NCBI GenBank assembly: GCA_005239175.1
Contig: ML241294.1
Location: forward strand, 941,275 to 1,005,274
DNA from: a halophilic archaeon SHRA6
GTDB taxonomy: Archaea; Halobacteriota; Halobacteria; Halobacteriales; Haloferacaceae
Length of the DNA: 64,000 nt
Reading direction: 5' to 3'
In this document: positions 50,916 to 61,190 of the stretch, one piece after another
Layout of the letters: every line of letters starts with the position of its first letter
Position numbering within the stretch: position 1 is the stretch's first letter
Program-made: the position numbers and the translations under genes
The notes under the pieces: model-generated
Seen by the model: the letters and a program-made list of their open reading frames with translations, nothing else
Told to the model about the DNA's origin: nothing
The model's database searches: none

Positions 50916-53207
50916 TCAGTCGTCGTCGCCGATGATACCCTCCGCGACTGCCATGTCGTCGACGCTCGGGTCATCCGCGGACGACCGAAGGACGAACCGC
51001 TTGCGGAGCAGGTCGGCCACGTAGATCACCGTCCCGGCAATGATCAGCGTGTCACCGGGCAGCCGTGCCCAAAATAGCGTCTGGACGATCGGCTGCTCGT
51101 AGAACGCGAGGCTCCGTGCGGCGGCGTAGCTCTCGGTGAACGCGACGTCCAACTGGAGGAATCCGACCGGCAACACGGAGACGAACACCATGAGCGCGAG
51201 GCCAACGTTCCAGCACCAGAATGCCGCCCGCAGCCACGAGCCGTCCCAGCGCTTGGGATCGATCGACAGCTGCAGCATGTACGCAACCATTCCCAGCGCG
51301 AGGAAGCCGAACGCGCCGAACATCGCCGCGTGAGCGTGGCCAACGGTGAGGTACGTGCCGTGTTCGTAGTAGTTGATGATCGGGAGGTTGATGAAGAAGC
51401 CGAGCACACCCGCGCCGACGAAGTTCCACACACCGCTTGCGACGATGAACATGAACGGCAGTTTGTACGGGAAGCTCCCGGTTTCGGTCATCGCGCGGTA
51501 CTGACCGATCGCCTCATAGAGGATGAACACAAGCGGCAGCAGCTCGAGCGTCGAAAAGACGCTGCCGATCGGCACCCAGTAGTCGGCCAGGCCGATCCAC
51601 CAGTAGTGGTGGGAAACGCCGATGACGCCGGTACTCATCACCAACAGCGCCTGTAACATCACCGCCTTCTCGGCGCTGCGGCGGGTGAGGAGGTTCATCG
51701 AAACGAGCGTGAGCCCGATGATCGCGACGATGAAGAACTCGAAGGCCCCCTCGACCCACATGTGGACGACCCACCACCGCCAGAACTCGGTGACGGCGAT
51801 ATTTGTCGTCGGGGTGAAAAGAAAGCCCGCGATGAAGAGAACGGTAATCGACCCGCCCGCGTAGAGAATCATGTGCGCGAGCCCGTAGATCGGCTCACGA
51901 TCCAACAGCGGCTTGAGCCCGCGAATCGCGAGGATCGCCCAGAGGATAAATCCGACGAGTAGGCCGCCCTGCCAGACCTTTCCGACCTCTAAGTACTCAA
52001 GGCCCTCGTTGCCGAGTAGCCACCACAGCTCACCGGGAAGGTAGCCGTTCGCCCCGAGCCAGATGCCGCCCATCCCACCGACCACGACCACGACGAGCGC
52101 ACCGAGGAGGACGTTTACGTACGTTTCCTGGCGCGTCGGCTCGTGGCCGGTGAGAAGCGGCGGGAGGAACAGCCCCGCGCCGAGCCACGTCGAGGCAATC
52201 CAGAGAATCCCGAGGTCGATGTGCCAGGTCTTCGCGATCGAGAAGGGCAAAAGCTGGAGGATATGCACCCCAAACAGCTGTTCGATCCCGAAGAATCCCG
52301 CCCGCTCGATGTAAAAGTGTGCGAGGAGCCCGCCCAAAAGCACCTGCGCGAGAAAGAGCCCGGCGGCGATCGGGATGAACCGCAGCGCCGCCCGCTGGCT
52401 CGGGAAGACACTCACGTCGCCCGGTTCGGGCACAGAAATGCCCTCGGCGGACGGCTCGGGGAGCTTAACGGACTTGTACAGCAGGATCGCCGCGCCCGCC
52501 GCACCAACGAGCAACACCATGGCGATCACACTCCAGATCATTGCTGAGCCGGTGGCGTCGTTGCCCGCAGCCGGCGAGTAGGGCCACTCGTTCGTATAGG
52601 ACTGTTCGCTATCGGGGCGATCGGTATGGGCAAACCACGCGGTCCACAGCGCAAAGTCCGCGAAGTCCTGGGCTTCCGCTTCCGAATCGATCATCTCAAC
52701 GGGAACGCCCCGATCGTGATCGCCCGCGTGGTACCGCTCGACGTAGGTTTCGCGGACCTGTTCGTGGGCGTACTGTTCGGCGGCGGAGTACTCGATGGTC
52801 CCGCTCTCGTCGTAGGGCTGATCGAGGTCCTCGCGGACGATTGTGTCGATCCGAGACTGTTCGCCCGAATCGAGCGCCTCATAGGCTTCGCCGTACTCCG
52901 CATCGGCGTAGTACGTCCGCATGTGCTCGGTTTTGAGCTCCAGCGTCTCGGCGGTGTAATCCTCGCCGTAGTACGCGCCGTTGCCGAGAATCGATCCGTG
53001 GTTCATTAATCCATACTGCTGGAAAGCCTCTTTTCCGTCTTGGATTTCGACGCCGGTCGCGACCGTCTCGCCGTCTGGCCCGACAATCTCTTCGGGGATC
53101 GGCGGCGCTTCTTCATAGGCAAACCACGCCCCAGCCCCCATCACCACGAGGTTGAAAATGAAGGCCACGACGATGACTTTCGCGATCGTCTTGCGTGTGA
53201 GTTCCAT
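50916..53207 (-). CDS. norB: Quinol-dependent nitric oxide reductase (single subunit, qNor)
   Basis: A 763-residue membrane enzyme that reduces NO to N2O with quinol. The first TM segment and a 200-residue extracytoplasmic domain (the NorC-like part, lacking a CxxCH haem site) are followed by about 12 TM segments of the haem-copper superfamily. Haem and Fe-B ligands are visible in FGVHILQLLPFSIAKTWHID, VVHMWVEGAFEFF (with the family Glu), GVSHHYWWIG and VGHAHAAMFG. The absence of CxxCH in the N-terminal part marks it as qNor and not a two-subunit cNor. The start at 53207 (MELTRKTIAKVI) opens at the first TM; the longer frame adds 19 residues. It is divergent from the gene at 53375. Confidence 0.93.
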   Translation of the reverse strand: MELTRKTIAKVIVVAFIFNLVVMGAGAWFAYEEAPPIPEEIVGPDGETVATGVEIQDGKEAFQQYGLMNHGSILGNGAYYGEDYTAETLELKTEHMRTYYADAEYGEAYEALDSGEQSRIDTIVREDLDQPYDESGTIEYSAAEQYAHEQVRETYVERYHAGDHDRGVPVEMIDSEAEAQDFADFALWTAWFAHTDRPDSEQSYTNEWPYSPAAGNDATGSAMIWSVIAMVLLVGAAGAAILLYKSVKLPEPSAEGISVPEPGDVSVFPSQRAALRFIPIAAGLFLAQVLLGGLLAHFYIERAGFFGIEQLFGVHILQLLPFSIAKTWHIDLGILWIASTWLGAGLFLPPLLTGHEPTRQETYVNVLLGALVVVVVGGMGGIWLGANGYLPGELWWLLGNEGLEYLEVGKVWQGGLLVGFILWAILAIRGLKPLLDREPIYGLAHMILYAGGSITVLFIAGFLFTPTTNIAVTEFWRWWVVHMWVEGAFEFFIVAIIGLTLVSMNLLTRRSAEKAVMLQALLVMSTGVIGVSHHYWWIGLADYWVPIGSVFSTLELLPLVFILYEAIGQYRAMTETGSFPYKLPFMFIVASGVWNFVGAGVLGFFINLPIINYYEHGTYLTVGHAHAAMFGAFGFLALGMVAYMLQLSIDPKRWDGSWLRAAFWCWNVGLALMVFVSVLPVGFLQLDVAFTESYAAARSLAFYEQPIVQTLFWARLPGDTLIIAGTVIYVADLLRKRFVLRSSADDPSVDDMAVAEGIIGDDD

Positions 53208-53374
53208 CAGGTGAACGTTCCCGTGCGATCGCGTTAAGCCGAGTCCGAATTGCCACGCGATCAAAAAGGGTCACGAACAGGTTCGGGTCGGCGGATACAT
53301 GGACAACAGCGTGCTGTCGACTGGGGAGTCGATCGGGTCGAAACCGGTATCCGACGAGGAAGCCTACGATCGGT

Positions 53375-53770
53375 ATGCACCGGTGGACGCGGTATACCAT
53401 CTGGGCGATCGGGATCATCGTTGTCGGCCTGCTGGCGCTGGGTGCGCTGCCCGGGTTGACGGGTTCGGGCCCGACGTACCACCTGACCGTCGAGGCCACG
53501 ACAGACGACGGTGGGGAAGCGACGAACGTGACCGGTGTCTCCGAGCGTCGCTATCCATATCTCGTGAGCGCGCTCGAATCCGAAGACGGTCGATCAGATG
53601 GCTACCAGCGCGGCCTCGGCGGCCTGAAAGACGCGTTTACCCACTCGCCGTTCGACGAGTTCGACTCGCTAACCCAGCAGACCCCCGACGCGGCTCGCGA
53701 CGACGGCGATCGGGTGCTCGTCGAGCACGACGGACAGTATTATCTCGTTTCGATCACGGAGGGCACGTAA
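53375..53770 (+). CDS. Membrane-anchored protein of unknown function
   Basis: A 131-residue protein with one N-terminal membrane segment (WAIGIIVVGLLALGALPGL, about residues 10-28) and a soluble domain outside the cell. The domain contains TYHLTVEATTDDGGEATN, VSERRYPYLVSALESED and a final VEHDGQYYLVSITEGT. No Cys and no catalytic motif are seen. The stop overlaps the start of the NUDIX gene (TAATG), so the two are co-translated. A longer frame fused with NUDIX from 53299 exists, but in a different reading phase for this part. Confidence 0.8.
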   Translation: MHRWTRYTIWAIGIIVVGLLALGALPGLTGSGPTYHLTVEATTDDGGEATNVTGVSERRYPYLVSALESEDGRSDGYQRGLGGLKDAFTHSPFDEFDSLTQQTPDAARDDGDRVLVEHDGQYYLVSITEGT

Positions 53771-54405
53771 TGAGCGACGACAGCCATCACGGCGGGGATG
53801 GGACGGCCGACGAGAAGAATCACAGCGAGGGCACAAGGGCCGAGGAAAGACACCACAAACAGGCACTTTCGGAGCCCGAGTGGGACGTGCTCGAATCAGT
53901 GCCAGAGTACGAAACCGGCTGGTTCACCGGCGGCTACGATCTGGTCGAACAGCCGGACGGGACGACAAAGCGGTACTACTGGGCAGAACTACCGCCCGCG
54001 GTCGTGATCGTCGCGGTGACAGACGACCACGTCCTGTTCGTCGAGCAGTACCGGCCGACGATCAGAGAGACCCAACTGGAGCTGCCGGCGGGCATCGTCG
54101 AGTCGGGCGAATCGTACACTGCGGCGGCCGAACGCGAACTCCGCGAGGAGACCGGATTTACGCCAGACGCGGTCTCGCTGTTGCAGACCTGTTGGTGTAC
54201 GACTGGGCTGTTGCGGCACCGGCGAGGGTTCGTCTTCGCCACAGGGCTCACGCCGGGCGATCGCGCCCTCGATACCAACGAGTTTCTGGTCCCGCGAGCA
54301 ATTCCGATCGAGGAGGCGATCGACACAGCCCGAGAAGCGCCGACGAACGATGCGACACTCGAAGGCGTCCTCTTGGCTGCTCGCGATGGGCTGTTGGCCG
54401 AGTGA
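53770..54405 (+). CDS. NUDIX hydrolase (ADP-ribose pyrophosphatase-like)
   Basis: A 211-residue hydrolase with a His/Glu-rich N-terminal tail of about 35 residues. The Nudix box GIVESGESYTAAAERELREE, continued by TGF, fits G-x5-E-x7-R-E-x2-E-E-x-G and lies at about residues 112-134. The preceding VLFVEQYRPTIRETQLELPA is the typical substrate-binding strand of ADP-ribose pyrophosphatases. The start at 53770 is chosen because the open frame before it encodes the other gene in another phase. It hydrolyses nucleoside diphosphates linked to another group, probably ADP-ribose. Confidence 0.9.
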   Translation: MSDDSHHGGDGTADEKNHSEGTRAEERHHKQALSEPEWDVLESVPEYETGWFTGGYDLVEQPDGTTKRYYWAELPPAVVIVAVTDDHVLFVEQYRPTIRETQLELPAGIVESGESYTAAAERELREETGFTPDAVSLLQTCWCTTGLLRHRRGFVFATGLTPGDRALDTNEFLVPRAIPIEEAIDTAREAPTNDATLEGVLLAARDGLLAE

Positions 54406-54466
54406 ACGAGCACCGTTTGGGTGATCGGCCGACGCGGCTTTGTGACCCCGGCGAGTAAGGCCGCCG

Positions 54467-56908
54467 ATGACCGGAGCCAGTGATGGATCGTTGCCACCAG
54501 CGGTTTGTACGGCGTTGTTCAACGACGACAGCTATCGGTGGCTTCTCGCAGCCAACGGATTGATCGTCGAACGGAACGACACCGCAGCGACGCTCGGAGG
54601 GAGTCAGCGTGCCTCAGTGTGGAGCGACGGCGACTGGTGGGACGAGGCCGATCGCGATCGCCTAGCCGAAGCGATCCAACGAGTAGTCGATCGTCCGGAG
54701 ACAGGCCGTCCCACAACGACGATCGAAGCGAGCATGATCGTTCCATCTGATGACGGTGAGTCTCGCTCGAACGACCCAGCCGAGACCAACCAGATGATCC
54801 CGGTCGAGGTACAGGTTGAAGCAATCGGGCCCGATCGGCTGCTGGCGACCGCCGAAGACATTGGCGAGCGGGCACAGTTGGCCGATCGGCTCAGACGATC
54901 CGAAGAACTCCACCGAGTCACACTCAACAACATGACCGACACGGTGTTGGTTACTGACGCCGACGGGGAGTTTACGTACATCTGTCCGAACGTGCAGTTC
55001 ATTTTCGGGTACACCGTCGAGGAGATCGAAGCGTTCAGTACTGTCGACAAACTGCTTGGGGAGAGATTGTTTGATCCAGATCGGCTGGACGAGAAAGGGG
55101 TCTTGACGAACATCGAAACGACGACCACTGACGCGTTCGGACACGAACACACCCTGCTTATTAATGTTAAGCGTGTTGATATTCAGGGCGGCACAACGCT
55201 GTACAGCTGTCGGGACATTACGACAAGAAAGCGCCGAGAGACGGCGGTATCTGTCGTACACGATACCGCAAAACAACTCCTATACGCCGGAACTCGCGAA
55301 GAGATCGCGTCACTGACAATCGACGGGATCGACCGAGTTCCCGGATTCGATGCGGCGATCATGTATCGTTACGACGGCGAGACAAACAAACTCGTCCCCT
55401 CATCCCACACCGATGCAGCGACCGCGTCGTTCGGGCAAGTCACACCGGTTGCGATCGGCGACAACGAGTTGAGTCGAGCGTTCCTGGACGCGGAGTTGCG
55501 GACCGGGTCGATCCTTTCGGCCGCTGGAACGCAGGTGTGCGTACCGATGGACGAACACGGTGTGCTCGTGGTCGATCCATCCGACAGTGAACCGATGGCC
55601 GCCGCGGAGGGAGCGACGGACATCGCGATCGAGATTGCCGAACTCTTTGCCGCAACGGTCGAGGCAGCCTTCGATCGCGTGACTCGTGAGGAGCGACTTC
55701 GTGAGCACGACCGAACGCTGCAGTCGCGAAACGAGCGCTTAGAGCGTATGAATGAGATCAATACCCTCATCCGGTCGGTCGATCGGGACCTCGTAACCGC
55801 CGAATCGCGGTCAGCGATCGAGCGAGCCGTCTGTGAGCAGCTAACTGCCGATCGGTTCGCGTTCGCGTGGATTGGCTCGTCAGTCGGAGAGGGTGCACTC
55901 GAGCCGCGGGCGTGGGCCGGCAGTCCGGGAGCGTATCTCGATGCGATCGAGGGTGATCCCAACGAGCCGGGCACGGAGGCACACCGTCGTGGTGAGCCGA
56001 TGGCGATCGACAACGTCGCGGCTGAGCCGCGGGGAGCCGCATGGCGACGGACGGCACTCACCTACGGCTATCAGTCCGTCGCAAGTGTCCCGCTGACAGT
56101 CGATGGGGTGACACATGGCGTATTAACCGTCTACGCCGCTAGCCCCGACGCGTTCAATGGAGAGATATTCGAGGTTCTCACCGAATTAGGCCACACTGTC
56201 GCCGCGGCAATAAGCGCGGTCGCACGGAAGGCGGCGCTCGTCGGCGACGGAGCGACAGAAACGGTCCGACGGTACGAAACCGACGCCCCGGCAGGGTTTG
56301 TCGGCCGAGTCGCAGCCGAACTCGAGACCACGATCTCAGTGGTCGGAATGGACGCTGACGGCCGGACGTTGTTCATCGACGCGGCGAGTGTTCCCGCCGA
56401 GCGGGCCCGTCAGGTAATTGTGGATCGATCGGGCGTCGAAGACGTAACGATCGTTTCCGAGCGCGACACAACAGTCTCGCTTCGGGTTCGGTTCCAATCA
56501 GGCACAGAATTCCTGCCGGCAGCGCTCGCGGATCACGGCGTCCGAGTCGAGCGTTTTACGAGCGACGCCGAGCAGACTACGCTCATTGTCGCTGTTGGTG
56601 AACCGACGGGCGTGACTGCAGTGAATGCAATTGTCAACACTCATCTTCCGAACGCTCGGCTCGTCACGCAAACCAAACGATCGGGTGCCGTCGACAACGA
56701 CCGCACACAGCCCTCCTTGACTGACAAACAGCGCGAGGCTGTACGGACCGCGTACCACGCGGGATACTTCGAAATCCCACGGGCATGTTCGGGTGAAGAC
56801 GTCGCCACAGCCCTCGATATCTCCCCACAGGCATTTTATCAGCGGCTCCGTGGCGCACAAAAGCGGCAGTACAAAGCGATGTTTGACCGATCAGTTCAGG
56901 ATGTGTAA
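54467..56908 (+). CDS. Bacterio-opsin activator-type regulator (PAS-GAF-HTH_10)
   Basis: An 813-residue sensor-regulator. Residues about 20-130 form a weak N-terminal PAS-like part; a PAS domain follows at about 145-260 (LNNMTDTVLVTDADGEFTYI, then FIFGYTVEEIEAFS). Two GAF-like modules come next (from about 270 and 445, the latter with VASVPLTVDGVTHGVLTVYA). A Bat-type dimer or regulatory section precedes the C-terminal HTH_10 (LTDKQREAVRTAYHAGYFEI, CSGEDVATALDIS, FYQRLRGAQKR). It likely senses redox, light or small ligands and regulates transcription. No receiver domain and no kinase domain are seen. It stands alone. Confidence 0.92.
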   Translation: MTGASDGSLPPAVCTALFNDDSYRWLLAANGLIVERNDTAATLGGSQRASVWSDGDWWDEADRDRLAEAIQRVVDRPETGRPTTTIEASMIVPSDDGESRSNDPAETNQMIPVEVQVEAIGPDRLLATAEDIGERAQLADRLRRSEELHRVTLNNMTDTVLVTDADGEFTYICPNVQFIFGYTVEEIEAFSTVDKLLGERLFDPDRLDEKGVLTNIETTTTDAFGHEHTLLINVKRVDIQGGTTLYSCRDITTRKRRETAVSVVHDTAKQLLYAGTREEIASLTIDGIDRVPGFDAAIMYRYDGETNKLVPSSHTDAATASFGQVTPVAIGDNELSRAFLDAELRTGSILSAAGTQVCVPMDEHGVLVVDPSDSEPMAAAEGATDIAIEIAELFAATVEAAFDRVTREERLREHDRTLQSRNERLERMNEINTLIRSVDRDLVTAESRSAIERAVCEQLTADRFAFAWIGSSVGEGALEPRAWAGSPGAYLDAIEGDPNEPGTEAHRRGEPMAIDNVAAEPRGAAWRRTALTYGYQSVASVPLTVDGVTHGVLTVYAASPDAFNGEIFEVLTELGHTVAAAISAVARKAALVGDGATETVRRYETDAPAGFVGRVAAELETTISVVGMDADGRTLFIDAASVPAERARQVIVDRSGVEDVTIVSERDTTVSLRVRFQSGTEFLPAALADHGVRVERFTSDAEQTTLIVAVGEPTGVTAVNAIVNTHLPNARLVTQTKRSGAVDNDRTQPSLTDKQREAVRTAYHAGYFEIPRACSGEDVATALDISPQAFYQRLRGAQKRQYKAMFDRSVQDV

Positions 56909-56984
56909 TAGTCAAGGCTTGTTATTCTTATTCCTTTAATTGTAAAATATAACTGTTATATCTGCAGGCAAATATTGCAACACC

Positions 56985-57161
56985 ATGTCCGAGCAGGATA
57001 CTGACCACTCGTCACGATTCTGGGATAGCGGGTACGACACCACGACCCCGACAACGTTTGAGTGTCTCAACTGTGGGGCGACGATCGTCTCTGAGGATTC
57101 AATTGGGACGTGTGAGCGTTGCGGCGGTGGACTCCGCAATAAGTCGATGCCCATTGAGTGA
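56985..57161 (+). CDS. Rubrerythrin-like zinc-ribbon protein
   Basis: A 58-residue protein too short for many gene calls. It has two CxxC knuckles, ECLNCGATI and TCERCGGGL, as in the rubredoxin-like end of rubrerythrins, and ends NKSMPIE, a pattern common to short haloarchaeal members. The first 22 residues are polar (MSEQDTDHSSRFWDSG). The ATG follows a TATA-like GTTATATCT by about 25 bases, so the transcript is leaderless. It ends three bases before the glutamate dehydrogenase ATG, so both are one operon; it may be a small metal-binding regulator or electron-transfer partner. Confidence 0.85.
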   Translation: MSEQDTDHSSRFWDSGYDTTTPTTFECLNCGATIVSEDSIGTCERCGGGLRNKSMPIE

Positions 57162-57164
57162 GTC

Positions 57165-58472
57165 ATGCAACGGCACACTACGCAGTCAGCCGACGCCGAG
57201 AGGACGAGTGAGACGACCACAAACGAACCGTCATCGACACTTGAGGACGCGCTGTTACAACTCGAACGCGCCGCCGAACTCGTCGATGTCGATCCAAACG
57301 TGATAGAACGGCTTCGACACCCGACACGCGTCGTACAGGTATCGGTGCCGCTTCGGCGTGATAGCGGCGAGGTCGAGGTGCTCTCTGGCTATCGAGCCCA
57401 ACACGATGACGTTCGGGGACCGTACAAAGGAGGCCTGCGCTATCACCCGGCAGTAACAGCCGAAGAGTGCACCGGCCTTGCGATGTGGATGACCTGGAAG
57501 TGTGCGGTGATGGACCTCCCGTTTGGCGGCGCAAAGGGCGGAATCGCCGTCGATCCAAAGACGCTCTCTGCAGCCGAAACCGAGCGACTCACACGACGGT
57601 TTGCTGAGGAAATCCGCGACGTCATCGGCCCGACGCGAGATGTGCCCGCACCGGATATGGGGACAGACGCCCAGACGATGGCGTGGTTCATGGACGCGTA
57701 CAGCATGCAGGAAGGAGAAACGATTCCCGGTGTCGTTACTGGCAAGCCACCAGTCATCGGTGGGAGCGAAGGTCGAGAAGAAGCACCGGGACGGAGTGTC
57801 GCGATCGTTGCCCGTGAGGCAGCACGATACTATGGAAAGTCGATCGACGGACTGACCGTCGCGGTTCAGGGCTTCGGCAGCGTCGGGGCGAACGCTGCGC
57901 GATTGCTCGACGAGTGGGGTGCAGCGGTCGTCGCCGTCAGTGACGTTGGCGGAGCAGTGTACGATCCGACGGGACTAGAGTTATCGGCGATTCCCGACCA
58001 CGAAACGCAACCCGAAGCAGTCACAACCTTCGAAGGTGCGCCGGAACAGCGCTCAAACGCAGAGTTGTTGGAACTAGACGTAGACATATTGATTCCTGCC
58101 GCGATCGGCGGCGTGATCACGGAAGCGAACGCGGATGTCATCGCTGCCGACATTATTGTCGAAGGAGCTAACGGCCCGACGACGTTCGATGCGGACGCGG
58201 TACTTGAAGACCGAGGTGTACCGGTTATCCCCGACATTTTAGCTAACGCCGGGGGTGTAACCGTTTCGTACTTCGAATGGCTCCAGGACATCAATCGCCA
58301 ATCGTGGACCGAAGCAGAGATCGAAGCCAAACTTACGACGAAGATGCAATCCGCCTGGGAAGACGTTGAGGCGGTCTACGATCCTGCGATGATGACGTGG
58401 CGAGATGCAGCGTACGCGGTTGCATTGTCTCGAATTGCTCGCGCGAAGGGCGCTCGCGGGCTCTGGCCCTAA
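57165..58472 (+). CDS. gdhB: Glutamate dehydrogenase (Glu/Leu/Phe/Val dehydrogenase family)
   Basis: A 435-residue NAD(P)-dependent enzyme that interconverts glutamate and 2-oxoglutarate plus ammonia. Residues 88-100 include [13 protein letters not shown], followed by the substrate-binding lysine region [15 protein letters not shown] (about residue 124), and the Asp in [17 protein letters not shown]. The Rossmann domain has [20 protein letters not shown]. All key residues are intact. It is co-transcribed with the 58-residue zinc-ribbon gene, an arrangement also seen elsewhere in haloarchaea as far as I recall. Cofactor preference cannot be read with certainty. Confidence 0.93.
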   Translation: MQRHTTQSADAERTSETTTNEPSSTLEDALLQLERAAELVDVDPNVIERLRHPTRVVQVSVPLRRDSGEVEVLSGYRAQHDDVRGPYKGGLRYHPAVTAEECTGLAMWMTWKCAVMDLPFGGAKGGIAVDPKTLSAAETERLTRRFAEEIRDVIGPTRDVPAPDMGTDAQTMAWFMDAYSMQEGETIPGVVTGKPPVIGGSEGREEAPGRSVAIVAREAARYYGKSIDGLTVAVQGFGSVGANAARLLDEWGAAVVAVSDVGGAVYDPTGLELSAIPDHETQPEAVTTFEGAPEQRSNAELLELDVDILIPAAIGGVITEANADVIAADIIVEGANGPTTFDADAVLEDRGVPVIPDILANAGGVTVSYFEWLQDINRQSWTEAEIEAKLTTKMQSAWEDVEAVYDPAMMTWRDAAYAVALSRIARAKGARGLWP

Positions 58473-58558
58473 CGTGAACGATCGCGGATCGGGTGAGACG
58501 TAGCTTTTGTATTTCACACACCCAATGTCGAAGTCCGTGGAATTCTCGCTTTTTTAGA

Positions 58559-60766
58559 TCACCGACTCCGCCGGGAAGCGATCAAAATGCTCAACAAAAG
58601 GGCCACGATCGCCACACCCGATGTGAACCCCGGCACGGTTCCATCAATCCCGACGGCATCACCAGTGCCCCCGTCTGTGACCTCGATCGTCACTGACTGA
58701 TCGCCGATCGTCACCGTGTGAGTGCCCGGTTCGTCGAACGACTCCGTCACCACGATCGTCTCGTTCGCGCCGCGGTCAAGATGAACAGTACGACTATCCC
58801 GTTCGGTTCCGTCCACGGCGATTGAAAACTCCCCACGGCCGGGAATTGACGCAGTGTTCTCGACGCTGGCGACAACCTCAACTGACTCGTTTGGGCCGAC
58901 AGTTGAGCGGTTCACAGCGATCGAACCGACAGACAGCGGTGCTGGCGGTTCGACGCTGACGACGAAGCGGCTGTCTCCGGCAACGACGGGGTACCGTCCG
59001 GGCGAGTCGAACGTATGCTCGAACGCGGCCACGGTGCGCTCGCCTGGGTCGAGCGTGCCGGCGTCACTGGCGCGGATCGAATCGTTGACGGCGAAATCGA
59101 CAGTGTACTCCCCAGCAGTACCCCCGTAGTTTTCCACTGGAATTTCGAGTGCGATCGACTCGCCGGTTACGAGCCGGATCGGTGTCTGAGAGAGGCTCGC
59201 TGTCGTGGTTCGGTACGGACCGCCAACACCGATCGTCGCTGGCTGGCGGGCTTCAATTCGGGCAGGGAGCGAACCGAACGTCGTGTCGTGCTCAGTTCGG
59301 TCCCACATCGACGGGACCGCTCGTGTCGATACGTAGCGGTCGTGTGCCGTGACTGATTCTGATCCGCCGGCGTCGTCAACGGCAGCCCGGAAGCTATCGG
59401 CAGTCACCGGCTCCGAACGGGCGTTGAGTGCGGAAAAAACGCGATCGATCGACGCCGATCCCTCTGATTCGATCCGGAGCTGCCGATCGAGTTCGCCGGC
59501 CACGAGCGCGCCTTTGCGATACTGTGCGCCGGGCGTCCAGGTCTCGGGCTCTGCGAGGACCGCCTCCTCGTAGGCGGCTGCCTCTCCGCGGGCAAGCTCA
59601 CGCTGAAACCCCTCGAACCGGATGTCACCGGCTTCGAGTGTCAACCGAGCGGCGTAGTAGCTCGCGCCGCCCTCGATGAACCACTGGGTGTCAGCTGTTG
59701 ATTCAAACCCCTGTCTCGTGTGGACGTATTCGTGCAGCCAGACGTTACTCGGGTCTTCGAGGCGCTCGTCGTCACCGACCCACATGTCAGCGTCGCCAGC
59801 TTGTAACCCTCGGACGGCCCACGGAACGCCCTCCGTTGGTGCAGCGACGACGAACACCTCCGAATCACGGTCACCCACGCGTAATGCGTCGGAAGCGAAC
59901 GCAATCTGATCGAGGATTGCGTCGGGATCGGCCGCGAGTTCGGCATCATCGGGGACAATCAGCCGAATCGTTTGCTCGTGGGCGGTCCGCGTGTGTTCGG
60001 TGTGTTCGCCGAGAAAGACTATTGACTCGCCGGTTGCGCCGGGACCGTCGAACGAACGCGATCGATCGACGCCGACGCGGGCAGTGTTGCCGGTCCACGC
60101 CCAGGAGAGTCCGGGTCCGATCGGTCGAACGATCGCCCAGTCAGCAGTCTCGGCCAACTCTAGGCGGCCGTCTGCGGCGATCGGCCCCTCCTGTCTCGTC
60201 GTCCGATTCGATGGCAATCGATACGTGATTGACGGAGACTCGGTGGTCTCATCCCACGCATACTCTCGATCGTCAGTCGATTCGAAGCCACTGGTCGAGA
60301 CGACCGACGCGGCAGAAGGCATTGTGGCACTGAGCCGAGTCACCTGGTCGGGAAGTGCATATTGGAGTTCGACCGTGAACGCACCAACCCGTTCTGGGGT
60401 TCGATTGATCTGCATCGACTGTTCGATATTCTCTCGATCGTGAGTCGATGCGTGGACGTCGGTGTCGTCGGTCCTCGGAGGGTCGGTCGGTCCGGCAGTG
60501 GGATCGATCGCTGCGGTCTGGTTCGCGACAGCGGTGTCGATCGCCGCGGTCTCGTTCGCGACAGCGGTGTCGATCGACTGGTCAGCGGGGCCTGTCGCGA
60601 CGGCGGTGTCGATCGACTGGTCAGCGGGGCCTGTCGCGACGGCGGTGTCGATCGACTGGTCAGCGGAGGCTGGCGAACTGGCGGTGGGGCTGACGATCGG
60701 CGGGATTGCGATCGAGAGACACAGCAACAAACAGAGACAACCAATCAAAACCCGAAGACAGCGCAT
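58559..60766 (-). CDS. PGF-CTERM surface protein with HEYVH motif and CARDB-like domains
   Basis: A 735-residue exported protein. A hydrophobic signal (residues 5-25) is followed by a 13-residue repeat (ADQSIDTAVATGP, three copies, then NETAAID variants) and a Thr/Asp linker. A metalloprotease-like core has VWLHEYVHTRQGF (HEYVH at about residue 345) and, 20 residues on, WFIEGGASYYAARL, giving the HExxH...E pattern of gluzincins such as M1 peptidases. Two CARDB-like beta domains with EIPVENYGGTAGEYTVDF and VASVENTASIPGRG follow. The end, VPGFTSGVAIVALLLSILIA and RRSR, is a PGF-CTERM anchor. Peptidase activity is inferred; it may process or bind surface material. Confidence 0.85.
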   Translation of the reverse strand: MRCLRVLIGCLCLLLCLSIAIPPIVSPTASSPASADQSIDTAVATGPADQSIDTAVATGPADQSIDTAVANETAAIDTAVANQTAAIDPTAGPTDPPRTDDTDVHASTHDRENIEQSMQINRTPERVGAFTVELQYALPDQVTRLSATMPSAASVVSTSGFESTDDREYAWDETTESPSITYRLPSNRTTRQEGPIAADGRLELAETADWAIVRPIGPGLSWAWTGNTARVGVDRSRSFDGPGATGESIVFLGEHTEHTRTAHEQTIRLIVPDDAELAADPDAILDQIAFASDALRVGDRDSEVFVVAAPTEGVPWAVRGLQAGDADMWVGDDERLEDPSNVWLHEYVHTRQGFESTADTQWFIEGGASYYAARLTLEAGDIRFEGFQRELARGEAAAYEEAVLAEPETWTPGAQYRKGALVAGELDRQLRIESEGSASIDRVFSALNARSEPVTADSFRAAVDDAGGSESVTAHDRYVSTRAVPSMWDRTEHDTTFGSLPARIEARQPATIGVGGPYRTTTASLSQTPIRLVTGESIALEIPVENYGGTAGEYTVDFAVNDSIRASDAGTLDPGERTVAAFEHTFDSPGRYPVVAGDSRFVVSVEPPAPLSVGSIAVNRSTVGPNESVEVVASVENTASIPGRGEFSIAVDGTERDSRTVHLDRGANETIVVTESFDEPGTHTVTIGDQSVTIEVTDGGTGDAVGIDGTVPGFTSGVAIVALLLSILIASRRSR
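60565..60690. repeat. In-frame 39-base tandem repeat
   Basis: Units beginning GATCGACTGG at 60572, 60611 and 60650 repeat every 39 bases inside the gene at 58559, coding for the 13-residue repeat ADQSIDTAVATGP. Shorter degenerate copies continue to about 60500. The third copy is partly diverged (GCGGAGGCTGG). The repeat lies right after the signal peptide. Confidence 0.9.
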
Positions 60767-60841
60767 ACGCTCACCAGCAACCGGGAATAAAAAAGCGCTC
60801 GGGATGGACCCGCGTCGGCGCTCGACGGCGGGAACTGTGGG

Positions 60842-61147
<306 letters not shown>

Positions 61148-61190
61148 CTACAGCACGATCGTATTAAACAGTGTCGGGACCTGCCACATC

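Noticed and set aside
53299-54405. Single 368-residue gene
   Set aside because: Only its last 211 residues are Nudix; the earlier part is an out-of-phase reading of the 131-residue membrane protein.
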